Part shown: positions 8,104 to 17,377 of the stretch, one piece after another | Position numbering within the stretch: position 1 is the stretch's first letter | Layout: every line of letters begins with the position of its first letter | Assembly (NCBI RefSeq): GCF_022346605.1 | Contig: NZ_JAKRNT010000007.1 | Span: forward strand, 62,001-126,000 | Reading direction: 5' to 3' | DNA: 64,000 bases | From: Sporosarcina sp. ACRSL | Lineage (GTDB): Bacteria > Bacillota > Bacilli > Bacillales_A > Planococcaceae | The notes under the pieces: model-generated | What the model was told of the DNA's origin: nothing | The model's input: only the letters and a program-made list of their open reading frames with translations | The model's database searches: none | Position numbers and translations under genes: made by a program

Positions 8104-9909
8104 TTAGAGTGTGCCTGCTCGGACACGTTCTGTTAGCACATTTTGTGGGTATTTCAGCAGTTTGCTCCATTTCATAGCGGTTGTGACGACAATGACAACG
8201 CCTAAAATTAGCATGATGATGGACAAGATTCCGTTGAGTACGTTGTAGCCAGCACTGCTCGAATTTAAATAAACGTTTGTCACCATCCAGTAGCCCGCAT
8301 AGTTGACGGTTACGTAAAGGTAGGCGAGCGGAATGATGCACGTTAATACATAGATGCGTTTATCCGCGATTTTCAAGATAACCGTTGCACCGATGATCAA
8401 TCCGATGGAAGCCATCAATTGGTTGGATACGCCGAAGAGGGCCCAAACCGAACTGATGTCGCCGGTGTATAACAAGTAGCCCCACATGAAACAAGCCAAC
8501 AAACTTGCTGTGATATTGGCAGGTGTCGAGTTTAAGTCCTTCAACGGCTTGATGAAGCTTCCGATGAAGTCCTGTATCAAGTAACGTGCAACCCGTGTCC
8601 CCGCATCAATTGCGGTTAATATAAATATGGCTTCAAAAAGAATCACAAATTGGAAGAAGTAGGTCGCCAAATGTTTAAAGATCGGAATTTCCGTGAAAAT
8701 ATACGTCATACCGACAGCTAACGAAATCGCTCCGCCTGTACGGCCTTCCAAGTCCATTCCGACTTCATCGCTCAAGCGATCCAGATGGACAGTTTCCATC
8801 CCTAATGTTGCGTATTTTTCCGGGGTCGAGTTAATCGCGAAGTAATCGCCAGGCATTAATGATACGGCTGCGATCAAAGCCATGATGGCGACTAAACATT
8901 CAACGAGCATCGCACCAAACGCAACCCCTTTAATATCACTCCAGCGGTTGATCATTTTAGGGGTCGTTCCGGAACCAATGAAGGCGTGGAATCCTGAAAT
9001 GGCTCCACAGGCAATCGTAATGGAAACGAATGGCCATACAGGACCAGCAATGATCGGCCCTCCGCCGTTAATGAATTCTGTGAAGGCCGGGAACTGGACC
9101 GTAGGATTGACAAAAAATACGCCGATAATTAAAGCTACAAATACACCGATCTTTAAGAACGTACTTAAGTAATCCCGCGGCGCTAGCAATAGCCATACCG
9201 GCAAGGCAGCGGCAAAGAAAGCATAGATTGGCAAAGCTAAAGCAATGGTGTTTCGATCGACTGTCAAAAAGTCTCCGAGCGCTGTCCCTTGAATGCTTGG
9301 CCCCACAATAATGGCTGCCGCAATAAGGATTAAACCAACCGTTGTGGCAATCTTCAGGTTGCCTGTTTTCTTATGATACAGGCCAACTGCCATTGCGATC
9401 GGAATCGTGGCGGCAACGGAGAACGTCCCCCAAGGGTTGTTGCTCAAGGCATTCAGAATAACTAAGGAGAGGCCGGCCATAGTGATGGTAATAATAAATA
9501 ACATAGCTAAACCTGTGCAGAATCCTGCGATCGGTCCTAACTCCTTTTTTGCAATCTCCGACAAAGATTGTCCATTTTGCCTCATCGAAGCGAACAAGAC
9601 GACCATGTCATGGACCGCTCCACCAATTACCGCTCCGACTAATAACCAAATCAAGCCGGGCAAATACCCAAATTGGGCAGCTAAAATCGGCCCCACGAGC
9701 GGACCAGCCGCAGCAATCGCAGCAAAGTGGTGCCCAAACGTGACCCACTTATTCGTAGGAACATAGTCTTTGCCATCTTCCATCGTGTGGGCGGGGGTGG
9801 GTATACTATCGTCCAGCTTCAATACTTTTGCAGCCATGAATGTGCCGTACAAGCGATAGGCAATCATCAAAATACAGATAGCCCCAATAACAATTGTGAT
9901 TCCATTCAT
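8104..9909 (-). CDS. cstA: Carbon starvation protein A (peptide/pyruvate transporter)
   Basis: A 601-residue integral membrane protein with many hydrophobic segments and typical CstA features: an N-terminal helix followed by PTNKWVTFGHHFAAIAAAGP, VGAVIGGAVHDM, and FHAFIGSGTTPKMI in the middle. CstA proteins import peptides, or pyruvate in enterobacteria, during carbon limitation. Length is slightly shorter than E. coli CstA but normal for Bacillales homologues. AGGAGTAATAGCAAATG gives a good ribosome site. It is probably monocistronic, ending at the terminator at 8028-8064. No operator was recognised upstream. Confidence 0.93.
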   Translation of the reverse strand: MNGITIVIGAICILMIAYRLYGTFMAAKVLKLDDSIPTPAHTMEDGKDYVPTNKWVTFGHHFAAIAAAGPLVGPILAAQFGYLPGLIWLLVGAVIGGAVHDMVVLFASMRQNGQSLSEIAKKELGPIAGFCTGLAMLFIITITMAGLSLVILNALSNNPWGTFSVAATIPIAMAVGLYHKKTGNLKIATTVGLILIAAAIIVGPSIQGTALGDFLTVDRNTIALALPIYAFFAAALPVWLLLAPRDYLSTFLKIGVFVALIIGVFFVNPTVQFPAFTEFINGGGPIIAGPVWPFVSITIACGAISGFHAFIGSGTTPKMINRWSDIKGVAFGAMLVECLVAIMALIAAVSLMPGDYFAINSTPEKYATLGMETVHLDRLSDEVGMDLEGRTGGAISLAVGMTYIFTEIPIFKHLATYFFQFVILFEAIFILTAIDAGTRVARYLIQDFIGSFIKPLKDLNSTPANITASLLACFMWGYLLYTGDISSVWALFGVSNQLMASIGLIIGATVILKIADKRIYVLTCIIPLAYLYVTVNYAGYWMVTNVYLNSSSAGYNVLNGILSIIMLILGVVIVVTTAMKWSKLLKYPQNVLTERVRAGTL

Positions 9910-10124
9910 TTGCTATTACTCCTTTCTTATTTTCATTTCTATGATTCTATGCAACCTGTCCTCGAAGAAGACCCCTATACTTTCTGTATTTTCAAATTAG
10001 ACAGGTAAGTAAATTATACTAGTTTTCAGACTTCTTATCTATAGAAAACTGAGAGAAAAGGGGAATAACTAGAGTTTTTGTAAGTTTTTGTTGAACGCTC
10101 TTTCGCAGAGAAGTAAAAAGTTCT

Positions 10125-10270
10125 GGTGCCTGTGCAACGAACAATTCAGATTATGTACTACAATTGCATAAAATAAATAAAGAAGCCAACCAAATCAACG
10201 TTTGATTGACTTCTTTGCGTATATATATAATTTTTGGTGAATTGTCATAAATGTGTGGTACACAGGCACC
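10125..10270. mobile_element. 146-bp MITE-like element, copy 1
   Basis: It begins GGTGCCTGTGCA and ends TGGTACACAGGCACC, so the ends are inverted repeats (10 bases perfect). An inner palindrome around AACGTT (AAATCAACGTTTGATT) could fold into a hairpin. There is no open frame. A second copy of exactly 146 bp with the same ends lies at 13398-13543. It is likely non-autonomous and mobilised in trans, or a REP-type unit. Confidence 0.75.
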
Positions 10271-10289
10271 TGTTTAACAGCTCAGTAAA

Positions 10290-11639
10290 TTAACCAAATT
10301 TCTTCTTCTCATGCAACGTGACATAGAGCATGCCAGGAACCAACACCAGAGCAACAACTAAAAGTACAATCGCCATAGTACTCATATTTCCTACGTTCAT
10401 TCCTGTAGCAAACGCAACGCCATAAATACTGGAAGCCAAAATATTACCGATAAACCTCGATGTCATGAGAAGTCCGGACGCAATTCCACTTTCCTCGACA
10501 CTAATAAATTTATACAACAAATTTTGAAGTCCAATATTCTGTATCCCATTACTAATCCCCGTAACGGCGAGCACAAATCCAATCCAGACTAAAGGAGAAT
10601 GATTCGTAACGGTAAATAACAAAATCACACCGACTAATCCGACGAGTACACTAGCCAGCAATGGTATTCGAAATCCTGCCCGCTCCATCCATCTAGTGGC
10701 GATCGGTGTCATAATCATTGCAAAAATGGAAAGCGACAGCATTACGATTCCCGCCATCTGAGAGCTTTCACCTAACACAGTTTGTATAAATGTCGGAAAG
10801 CTTAACAGCACTGCGAAGAATATGACGGTGGATAAGATGTACTGAGCAAAGATCACGGTGATATTCAAGTTTTTTTGAAAGAAGTTCACATTGATAAATG
10901 GTTCATCTCTTGTTTTCTCATACATGTAGAAAAGGACCGTTAGGACAATCGCAAGAATCAATGTTCCGATTTGAACACGTTGCTCGAGTCCAAGTAAGAA
11001 GATCATCCAACACGTAATAAATAAACTAAATAACAAGATACCAACTCCATCTAACTTATAGGAGCTAGCTGCGTTTTTCTGATCTTTTGGGATAAACACC
11101 AACGTTAATCCAATACCGATTGCCAGAATCGGCAAGTTTACATAAAAAATAACCGGCCAGCCACCGAACTGGATGAGCATTCCTCCAATGGTGGGGCCGA
11201 ATGCGGCAGAGGTCGTTGCAAAAACAGCTAATGTCCCAATCACACGGTTTTGATTATGTTGAATGGTATTCCGTATAATCCCAACTCCTGCTGGAAAGAG
11301 TGCCGACGTACCAATTGCTTGAATCCCCCGGGTAACAAGTAACATTGGCAAATTGGGGGATAACGGTGCAAGAATGGATGACACTACAACTAATAAAAGA
11401 CCAATTAAAAAGATGAATCGCCTTCCATAAATATCACTCAACTTCCCAATTAACGGTGTGAAAATCGCACTAATAATGAAATAAGAAGCAATTAACCATG
11501 AAATATTCGATGCGCTCAACTGGAAGTCCTGTTGAATTGCTGGTAGTGCAACTGTAATCATTGTCGTATTTAATGGATTCAGAATAACGCCTAATGACAC
11601 AGCTAATATGATAAATTTTTCATTTTTCCTAACAGACAT
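10290..11639 (-). CDS. MFS drug transporter, DHA2-like
   Basis: A 449-residue membrane protein with about 12-14 hydrophobic segments. It carries the motif A loop GKLSDIYGRRFIF (about residues 65-77), a motif C-like GPTIGG segment (about 150) and an NTTMITVALPAIQ motif in the first helix. These point to the DHA1/DHA2 proton-coupled multidrug efflux families; lincomycin- or quinolone-type efflux homologues look similar. The substrate is unknown. GAAGGAGATATCTG lies just before the ATG. A large inverted repeat (11709-11754) lies upstream, and a MITE-like element lies immediately downstream. Confidence 0.88.
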   Translation of the reverse strand: MSVRKNEKFIILAVSLGVILNPLNTTMITVALPAIQQDFQLSASNISWLIASYFIISAIFTPLIGKLSDIYGRRFIFLIGLLLVVVSSILAPLSPNLPMLLVTRGIQAIGTSALFPAGVGIIRNTIQHNQNRVIGTLAVFATTSAAFGPTIGGMLIQFGGWPVIFYVNLPILAIGIGLTLVFIPKDQKNAASSYKLDGVGILLFSLFITCWMIFLLGLEQRVQIGTLILAIVLTVLFYMYEKTRDEPFINVNFFQKNLNITVIFAQYILSTVIFFAVLLSFPTFIQTVLGESSQMAGIVMLSLSIFAMIMTPIATRWMERAGFRIPLLASVLVGLVGVILLFTVTNHSPLVWIGFVLAVTGISNGIQNIGLQNLLYKFISVEESGIASGLLMTSRFIGNILASSIYGVAFATGMNVGNMSTMAIVLLVVALVLVPGMLYVTLHEKKKFG

Positions 11640-11708
11640 TCAGATATCTCCTTCTATATGTAAAGTACTCCTCCTAAATCTTAGCATAAACAAAGTCCTA
11701 ACCCGGTA

Positions 11709-11754
11709 TCCTTGTCCAGTAAAAAAAGGACCTTAATCCTTTACTGGATCAAGG
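11709..11754. terminator. Inverted repeat, probable bidirectional terminator
   Basis: CCTTGTCCAGTAAA and TTTACTGGATCAAGG pair with a shorter AGGACC loop region. It sits between the MFS gene and the minus-strand small genes, so it could end transcripts from the latter. Confidence 0.5.
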
Positions 11755-11914
11755 CCCCGGAAACTTAATAAGTAAATCATAATTAATAACTATAATTATG
11801 GTAGCTAAATATAAAAAACCTTCGCTGATTGTTAGGATAGCTTCTGGATCCAACTTGTTCCCTTAGTTTAATTAGAACATTGAGCCTTCCTAGGAGATCT
11901 CTTACAAAAACAAA

Positions 11915-12070
11915 TTAATCGTCTACCTCTTTCTTTTTAACAACGTATCCTATGAGGACTCCAAACGAGAATATAAATAAATACTCCCAATCATAATTAT
12001 CCGTGAAGAAACCGAAAACGAAAAAAGCGACCAATATTCCTGCAAATAACAAAAACAAAGATTTAAACAT
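11915..12070 (-). CDS. Small membrane protein, 51 aa
   Basis: Reads MFKSLFLLFAGILVAFF and ends VVKKKEVDD: two hydrophobic segments joined by a TDNYDWEY loop, then a basic/acidic tail. AAGGAGC is 9 bases before the ATG (12068-12070 on the minus strand), supporting translation. Function unknown. It belongs to a run of small minus-strand membrane proteins (12165-14742) with similar ribosome sites, but long gaps suggest separate transcripts. Confidence 0.6.
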   Translation of the reverse strand: MFKSLFLLFAGILVAFFVFGFFTDNYDWEYLFIFSFGVLIGYVVKKKEVDD

Positions 12071-12164
12071 TTCATCGTGCTCCTTGGTAGTGAGATACTG
12101 GATGTTGGTAGAGCATAATTAATATGTAAGGACGCTCTGCAACGATCGTCCCGCGTAGCGTAAG

Positions 12165-12392
12165 TTAAGCTGTTTTCTTGTTTTTACTGTTTGAAATCGC
12201 AGACCATACCATGTAGATAATAATGGTGTTTAATGTAAGCAAAGATAAATCAAAGTTGATATTTCGTATACCCAAGTCAAATACCTGGAAGATAGATAGC
12301 GTTTCTTCTCCTTTGTACAGCAACCATTTGAATGGGACTCCGAAAATGAATGCAATTAGTACACAGACCATAATCTTTTTATTCTTGGTCAT
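12165..12392 (-). CDS. Small membrane protein, 75 aa
   Basis: Starts MTKNKKIMVCVLIAFIFG with a first hydrophobic helix and has a second near the C-terminus (LLTLNTIIIYMVWSAIS), ending in a lysine-rich tail. The ATG at 12392 has AAAGGGGA seven bases upstream; an in-frame ATG 11 codons earlier lacks a site. It is not a family I recognise. It precedes the 51-residue membrane protein by about 95 bases on the same strand. Confidence 0.55.
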   Translation of the reverse strand: MTKNKKIMVCVLIAFIFGVPFKWLLYKGEETLSIFQVFDLGIRNINFDLSLLTLNTIIIYMVWSAISNSKNKKTA

Positions 12393-12481
12393 AATAATCC
12401 CCTTTCGATGATAGTCTAGGTTCACTAGTTACACTATCCTGCCTGGTTGTAATTTGAACTAAAGAACTTACCTCAACCAGC

Positions 12482-13066
12482 CTAAAAAATAGTTACAACA
12501 TTACCTTCCGCATCAACACCACGGAAAGTGAAGTTTCCAACTTCATCAGTAGGAAGTAAGGAATAATGTATCGCAACACCATTTTCAATAACCATTTCTA
12601 CAAATATTGTCGATTGTTCTTCTACCTCTTTTAGTGATAAATAGATTTCTCTTACATGTGGTTCATTGCTAACAATCACTTTTACAATGTCTTCGTCAAG
12701 AGCTTCTGCCGCAAAAATTGTATTGTAGAATACTCCTTCATGATGAGTTGCTGCCCAAGTTGTCTTCATCTTTTTATCAGGTGTTTCACCGAATATCTCA
12801 CTCCCTAAGATAGGGCGGTGCAGAAACCCAAAATTGCTTTCTATAAGTTCGATAGATTTATTTTGACCCGTATCCCAAACAACTATTTTTTTGTTTTTAA
12901 CATCCTTTTCTAAGACTACAATTCCATCATTCGGAAATGAATTTCTAATTGCAGAACGCTCCGTCAAATAATATCCTCCAAGGAAGGAAGGTCCGAAATA
13001 AATTATGATCATAAGTAGTATCAAGATAATAAGATGGCGTTTTTTTAAAATGACCTTTCCTTCCAT
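12482..13066 (-). CDS. Membrane-anchored hypothetical protein
   Basis: About 194 residues: a basic N-terminus, one transmembrane segment (HLIILILLMIIIYFGPSFLGG) and an exported domain rich in beta-strand-like stretches. Not recognised as a named family. The ATG at 13066 has GGAGGTGA 8 bases upstream, formed by the last codons and stop region of the preceding gene; the longer frame start has no ribosome site. It is probably co-transcribed with the gene at 13074-13271, seven bases away. Confidence 0.65.
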   Translation of the reverse strand: MEGKVILKKRHLIILILLMIIIYFGPSFLGGYYLTERSAIRNSFPNDGIVVLEKDVKNKKIVVWDTGQNKSIELIESNFGFLHRPILGSEIFGETPDKKMKTTWAATHHEGVFYNTIFAAEALDEDIVKVIVSNEPHVREIYLSLKEVEEQSTIFVEMVIENGVAIHYSLLPTDEVGNFTFRGVDAEGNVVTIF

Positions 13067-13073
13067 GCTTTCT

Positions 13074-13271
13074 TCACCTCCGCAGTGCATCTACTAATTT
13101 ATTGACTGTGATAATTGCAAGTTCCAAAGAAATTAAAGTAGCAAGGAGAGTACCTACAAATACGCCAGTTGAAGTAGTTATCGGCAAGTGTTGCCAAATG
13201 AAAAAGTGGATAATCGCTAAATAACCGATGAAGAAAAGCACTTTGAGCAAGTTGTTTACGAACCTTTTCAT
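13074..13271 (-). CDS. Small two-helix membrane protein, 65 aa
   Basis: Starts MKRFVNNLLKVLFFIGYL; two hydrophobic segments and a basic C-terminus (VNKLVDALRR). GGAGGTCCAGTCG precedes the ATG at 13271, preferred over an upstream in-frame ATG. First gene of a likely two-gene operon with 12482-13066. Function unknown. Confidence 0.6.
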   Translation of the reverse strand: MKRFVNNLLKVLFFIGYLAIIHFFIWQHLPITTSTGVFVGTLLATLISLELAIITVNKLVDALRR

Positions 13272-13397
13272 CGACTGGACCTCCTCGGAAAGTGAAAACT
13301 TTCGAAACATTTAATTCACTTTACCATTAAATTCAAGTGTTTACTAGGTGAGTATACGTGGCAGGGGGGGATAGGGTTGTGGGGGAGTAGTAGTTTC

Positions 13398-13543
13398 GGT
13401 GCCTGTGCAACAAACAATTCAGTTTATACACTACATTTGCATAAAATAAATTAAGAAGCCAACCAATTCAACAATTGATTGACCTCTTTGCGCATATATA
13501 TTATTTTTGGTGAATTGTCATAAATGTGTGGTGCACAGGCACC
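13398..13543. mobile_element. 146-bp MITE-like element, copy 2
   Basis: It begins GGTGCCTGTGCA and ends GTGGTGCACAGGCACC. The body closely matches 10125-10270, including AATTGATTGACCTCTTTGCG and TTTTTGGTGAATTGTCATAA. The inner hairpin is kept with a compensated centre (AATTCAACAATTGATT). Confidence 0.78.
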
Positions 13544-13561
13544 TGATTAATGGGCAATTGA

Positions 13562-13957
13562 TTAATCAATAGACCCTAATCTATATGACTCATTACCAGG
13601 TTTGCAATATTGCAATACCACTACATCAGGAGACCAGCTTTGAGGCACGTAATGAATGCTGAAATCCCCGCAAGTCGTTTCGGTTATAAGCTCATCTTCC
13701 TCATTTCGAATTTGAACGTGAATCCCGGAATCATCCCGCTTCATACTAAAAGTTTGATTGTACCAAGTAGTCACTTTAATTTCGTGGATTCTTTTCTGTT
13801 TAAAATCGTAGAGGGCGTTAACATTTCGAATGTCATGGGAAGAAATCATTGTCACATGTGGAATTTTTTTCGAGGGTACGTCGTACAGACTCAGACCAAT
13901 CGGCAATGCGATAATTGCAGCAAAGATTGTGAGGGCGATTTTTTCTCTCGTCAGCAT
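13562..13957 (-). CDS. Hypothetical membrane-anchored protein, 131 aa
   Basis: Begins MLTREKIALTIFAAIIALP, a signal anchor, followed by a roughly 105-residue extracytoplasmic region with four cysteine-containing or strand-like segments (TTCGDFSIHYVP, VLQYCKPGNES). AAAAGGAGCAATTCAA precedes the ATG at 13957, favoured over an in-frame ATG 17 codons upstream. Not a family I recognise. The upstream CPBP gene ends about 50 bases before this start, so the two may form an operon. Confidence 0.6.
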   Translation of the reverse strand: MLTREKIALTIFAAIIALPIGLSLYDVPSKKIPHVTMISSHDIRNVNALYDFKQKRIHEIKVTTWYNQTFSMKRDDSGIHVQIRNEEDELITETTCGDFSIHYVPQSWSPDVVVLQYCKPGNESYRLGSID

Positions 13958-14007
13958 TTGAATTGCTCCTTTTTTAGCAAATAACGTGCTAAATAGTCTA
14001 CTAGTCA

Positions 14008-14742
14008 TTAGCCTTGCTCATGTGACTCTCCTAATTTTGCCATATAATCTACCAAGAAATGAAGGACGATGAGCGGCAAAATTGACCCGATTCCAATATA
14101 GAGGATTGAAAATACGATTCCGAAGATAGTTGTTCGAACGACTCCGGTTGTGAACCCTTGATAAGTATGTGCGAGACCGAACAGTAGGGAAGAAATAATA
14201 ATGACCACCCAAATGGATAAAGTAGGAAATAGATAAGACAGTGCAAACAGTAGAAAGCCTCGATAGATGATTTCTTCTGTCACGCCTGCTGTTAGCGAAA
14301 CATAGTTCCATACTTTTTTCTCTTTGGGCGTAACGGGCAAGATTTCTGAAAAGCTGCTTTCTCCCAATTGTTTCTCTTGCGCTTTCGCCAACGATGTTTG
14401 GATCTTATCGCTCACATGATAGCCAATCGTATAATACAAGATTCCACATACATAAAAAAGCCCAATTGCAAACACAGAATATGTAACCACTGGCCCTAAC
14501 GTATCCGTATTTATACTTGTAATAGACAAACCGATATCTGTTAACGTAAGCTCTGTAAACAGAACGAGGAGTAAAATGAAAACAGTCGGAACCCATAAAC
14601 CAATGATGGCATTTTTATAATACTTCAACCTGGCATGTTGATTTTTTCGTACGTCGACCTTAAACTTTTGAAAATCGAAGTATCCTATAATCGGTTCGTA
14701 GAGCAACGTGAAGATGATGACGAGCCAAAAACTATATTCCAT
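14008..14742 (-). CDS. CPBP-family intramembrane protease
   Basis: About 244 residues with around seven hydrophobic segments. The CPBP/CAAX-protease (Abi) signature is present: EEIIYRGF near residue 156 (paired glutamates and arginine) and FGLAHTYQG near residue 190 (histidine). A late polar segment (LHFLVDYMAKLG) carries another expected His/Asp. Such proteins are membrane-embedded proteases; in Gram-positives some serve bacteriocin self-immunity. The start at 14742 (MEYSF) has AAAAGGAGA 9 bases upstream; a longer form beginning MKRRKF is possible. It heads a likely operon with 13562-13957. Confidence 0.85.
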   Translation of the reverse strand: MEYSFWLVIIFTLLYEPIIGYFDFQKFKVDVRKNQHARLKYYKNAIIGLWVPTVFILLLVLFTELTLTDIGLSITSINTDTLGPVVTYSVFAIGLFYVCGILYYTIGYHVSDKIQTSLAKAQEKQLGESSFSEILPVTPKEKKVWNYVSLTAGVTEEIIYRGFLLFALSYLFPTLSIWVVIIISSLLFGLAHTYQGFTTGVVRTTIFGIVFSILYIGIGSILPLIVLHFLVDYMAKLGESHEQG

Positions 14743-14829
14743 AGAAAATTTTCTCCTTTTCATTTGTCTTTCCTACTAGTTGAATATACGTGACAAAAGC
14801 AATATGGTTTCATACATAAAAAAACAGGC

Positions 14830-15120
14830 TTACTCAGCCCGTTGTTCTAGTGCTCTTTTCGCCAAGATTGCTACTCTTTTTGCCTCCATTAATTCCTCTT
14901 TCGCTTTTCCCGTGAAATATTCGGTAGTCAATATTTGAGTAATTCCCTCAATTTGTAAATCGAGCCACCCTTGAATTTTTTCTGTTCTAGTATCCAGAGC
15001 CTTTTTAAATTCAATGATTTCTGAGTACTGTTGTATTGCCTTATTTGCCATTTTCGTTAAGTCATAAGACTTTTGTAATATATCACTTGGTATGTTCTTA
15101 GGGTCAAATTTCTTCTCCAT
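14830..15120 (-). CDS. Small helical hypothetical protein, 96 aa
   Basis: An all-alpha, highly charged protein (MEKKFDPKNIP start, EAKRVAILAKRALEQRAE end) with no cysteines and coiled-coil-like character. A GGGGGAGGATGGG purine tract ends at the ATG, giving a plausible but close ribosome site. No family recognised and no informative partner. Confidence 0.6.
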   Translation of the reverse strand: MEKKFDPKNIPSDILQKSYDLTKMANKAIQQYSEIIEFKKALDTRTEKIQGWLDLQIEGITQILTTEYFTGKAKEELMEAKRVAILAKRALEQRAE

Positions 15121-15237
15121 CCCATCCTCCCCCTCGGTGTTGTTTTGTATTATATGCAGGGGGTACTACCATTGAGGGGGACTATTATTTCCCCTCGAAA
15201 AAAAGAACCCAAACCAATGACGGTCTGGGTTCTGTAA

Positions 15238-15693
15238 TTACACTCTTCTCAGTTCAATATTCGTAATTTCCTCGGCAATCGCTTTCGTCAAATCTTCCGC
15301 TGTTTTCGGGACGAATGATTTCAAAATGGTGTTTATCATCGGCCCCATGACCCCTTTTGCTGTGATGTCCAAATTCCCGTGCATCACCGTTTTGGAATCC
15401 GAGAGCGCTTCCGCTTTAAAATATCCATCGCCCGCAAAGTTTTCATTCAACCCTTTTAAATCGAATGTAACAAGCGTTGGTTCCTTCCATTCGGTGATGT
15501 CGATTTGCAACTTCACTGTCTTTTGCATAATGCCGATATCACCTTTAAACGTCCACGTCGATTGCGTGTCACTTAGAATTTCATGCTCGATGTATCCCGG
15601 GACGAGCGGTGCCCACCTGTTCATATCACTCACAAAATCCCATACCTTTTCAATCGGCACATCTATTTCTGTCGTATAAGTTCCACTAGGCAT
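15238..15693 (-). CDS. SRPBCC/CoxG-family protein
   Basis: A 151-residue START/Bet v1-like domain of the CoxG ('CO dehydrogenase subunit G') type: PIEKVWDFVSDMNRWAPLVPGY at the N-terminus, a central WTFKGDIG strand pair and a C-terminal long helix with EDLTKAIAEEI. In true CO dehydrogenase systems CoxG anchors or matures the enzyme, but many stand-alone Bacillus homologues have no assigned role. AAAGGAGGAACAGCCAG precedes the ATG. It lies next to a decayed ketosteroid-dehydrogenase-like gene and a divergent TetR regulator, so a hydrophobic-ligand role is conceivable. Confidence 0.85.
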   Translation of the reverse strand: MPSGTYTTEIDVPIEKVWDFVSDMNRWAPLVPGYIEHEILSDTQSTWTFKGDIGIMQKTVKLQIDITEWKEPTLVTFDLKGLNENFAGDGYFKAEALSDSKTVMHGNLDITAKGVMGPMINTILKSFVPKTAEDLTKAIAEEITNIELRRV

Positions 15694-15732
15694 CTGGCTG
15701 TTCCTCCTTTATGATGATCGAATGTTTTCCAT

Positions 15733-16515
15733 GTCTCTATTTTACGCGTAGGTGCGTGACCGATATACTTCATCCCAGCGTATAGTCCGGGAATCCCTTC
15801 TCCACGTAAACTGATGACTTGTCCATTTGATACATCACCTTCATTGTATAGAGGATTACGGATGCGGAATTGTTCCTTTTAGGAATGAACGGACAAGTTC
15901 TTTGTTCCATTCAAATCCGCATGAAGCAATCATGACGCCCTTTTGAGCACCGAGGAAATAGCTTGCTCCCTCCTCTTTTTCCGCGCGAACACCAATGACG
16001 GCTCCTTCATCATCCATCACGAGCTCCTGCCTGGGAGTGGAAGTCAATGTAATAATGCCACGATCTAGTACAGCCTTAAATAGACTGCCAGCCAATGTGC
16101 ATCCCGTTGTTGAGGTGTTGTTTTCCATTCGTTGGGCATCAATGGTGAAGTCAATATCTCCCGGAACAGAGGCTCTCCCTTCTTCCAACTTCAAAGGTGG
16201 GAAAATCAGATTTCTTCTTATTTTATCCGCCCACTCCCCTAAATCGTTCAAATGAAACGGAAGGGGGTCGAGTGAGCGGCATTCCTTTTTGGCCCCTGGC
16301 AAATCTACATCATAGTCCCCATACCCTTTGGGGACAGCAAAACGTACAGGCGTATGCTCATACAAGTAGTCAATCATCAGATTCGATTTCTCAAGGATCA
16401 CAACATCCGCCCCTTGATCATGGGCGAGAATAGCTGTTGTGAGTGCTGCACCCCCGTTGCCTAAAACGACTATATCCGTTACCGCATCCCACTGGACGTT
16501 ATTTCTTACTCCCAT
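15733..16515 (-). pseudogene. Decayed FAD-dependent 3-ketosteroid dehydrogenase-like gene
   Basis: An open frame of about 220 residues starts at 16515 (AAGGGGGG before ATG) with the FAD-binding motif VVLGNGGAALTTAIL. Family members are about 550 residues. After VVILEKSN the reading jumps to LMIDYLYEHTPVRF, so an internal part is missing. The frame stops at FLKGTIPHP; shifting by one base continues sensibly as NPLYNEGD and later GLYAGMKYIGHAPT. So there is a one-base frameshift plus further deletion. The gene is very probably inactive. The flavin-fold assignment is firm; the exact substrate class (ketosteroid or fumarate-reductase-like) is inferred. Confidence 0.78.
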
Positions 16516-16737
16516 TTCAATACCCCCCTTATCACCTTGGAAAACGAATACAAAAGAGATGAAAGAAAACCTCACAAAAAATTTGCCAAATCCACTTTAT
16601 CGACAAGGTGTAGTCCTTTATAATTATAGATAGATTGATAGTTAAAACAATAATCACTTTTCAGTCAAATGTTGTATTGTCGACATTTTCGCCAACAGTG
16701 TCTACCATCTGTAAGTTAACCGACAGGAGGATATAAA

Positions 16738-17331
16738 TTGTCTAGAAAGATGGATCCGAGAGTTCAACGGACCAAAGCGATGTTTGAGGAAGCGTTACTC
16801 GACTTGATGGAAGAAAAGGATTATAAGAAGATTACGGTACGAGAGATTTCAGAAAGGGCCAACCTGAACAGGGCCACTTTCTACCTGCATTACGTAGATA
16901 AAGATCAATTGCTGGAACAAATGTTGGACGAGGCGTTAGAGAAGTTAAGAGTCTGCGTGCAAGTGAAGGATATTGAATTTGAATATGACAGCGATAATCC
17001 GCATCCGATCTTCGTTCAACTATTTACGAAAATGATCGAAAGCGACCGCTTTTACAAAGTCATGCTCGTCCAAGAAAAAGTACCGTACTTCACCGAGTCA
17101 GTTCGAGAGGTTATTGAAACATTGGTATGTAGATCGACGCAGGTTATGATTGATGACAAGCTCGAATTTGTAGTACCCATCGAAATTACAATCGCCTATG
17201 TCACGTCCGCCTATTTTGGCGTCATCGTTTGGTGGGTGAAAAATGATATGCCCTATACCCCCGCATACATGGCCAAGCAGATGACGAGAGTGTCAACGGT
17301 GGGACCGTGGGTGGAGAATCCGTTTCTGTGA
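16738..17331 (+). CDS. TetR/AcrR-family regulator
   Basis: A 197-residue repressor-type protein. The N-terminal helix-turn-helix is clear: ITVREISERANLNRATFYLHYVDKDQLL, about residues 33-60. The C-terminal ligand/dimerisation domain resembles the TetR_C group found in YfiR/DhaS-like proteins. The start is TTG at 16738 with CAGGAGG 8 bases upstream. It is divergent from the decayed dehydrogenase gene, which was probably its original target; whether it now controls CoxG or itself is unknown. Confidence 0.9.
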   Translation: MSRKMDPRVQRTKAMFEEALLDLMEEKDYKKITVREISERANLNRATFYLHYVDKDQLLEQMLDEALEKLRVCVQVKDIEFEYDSDNPHPIFVQLFTKMIESDRFYKVMLVQEKVPYFTESVREVIETLVCRSTQVMIDDKLEFVVPIEITIAYVTSAYFGVIVWWVKNDMPYTPAYMAKQMTRVSTVGPWVENPFL

Positions 17332-17377
17332 TCATTCGATTTTCAGGAAGAGAGAAGTAGTACGGAAGGAGTTAGCT

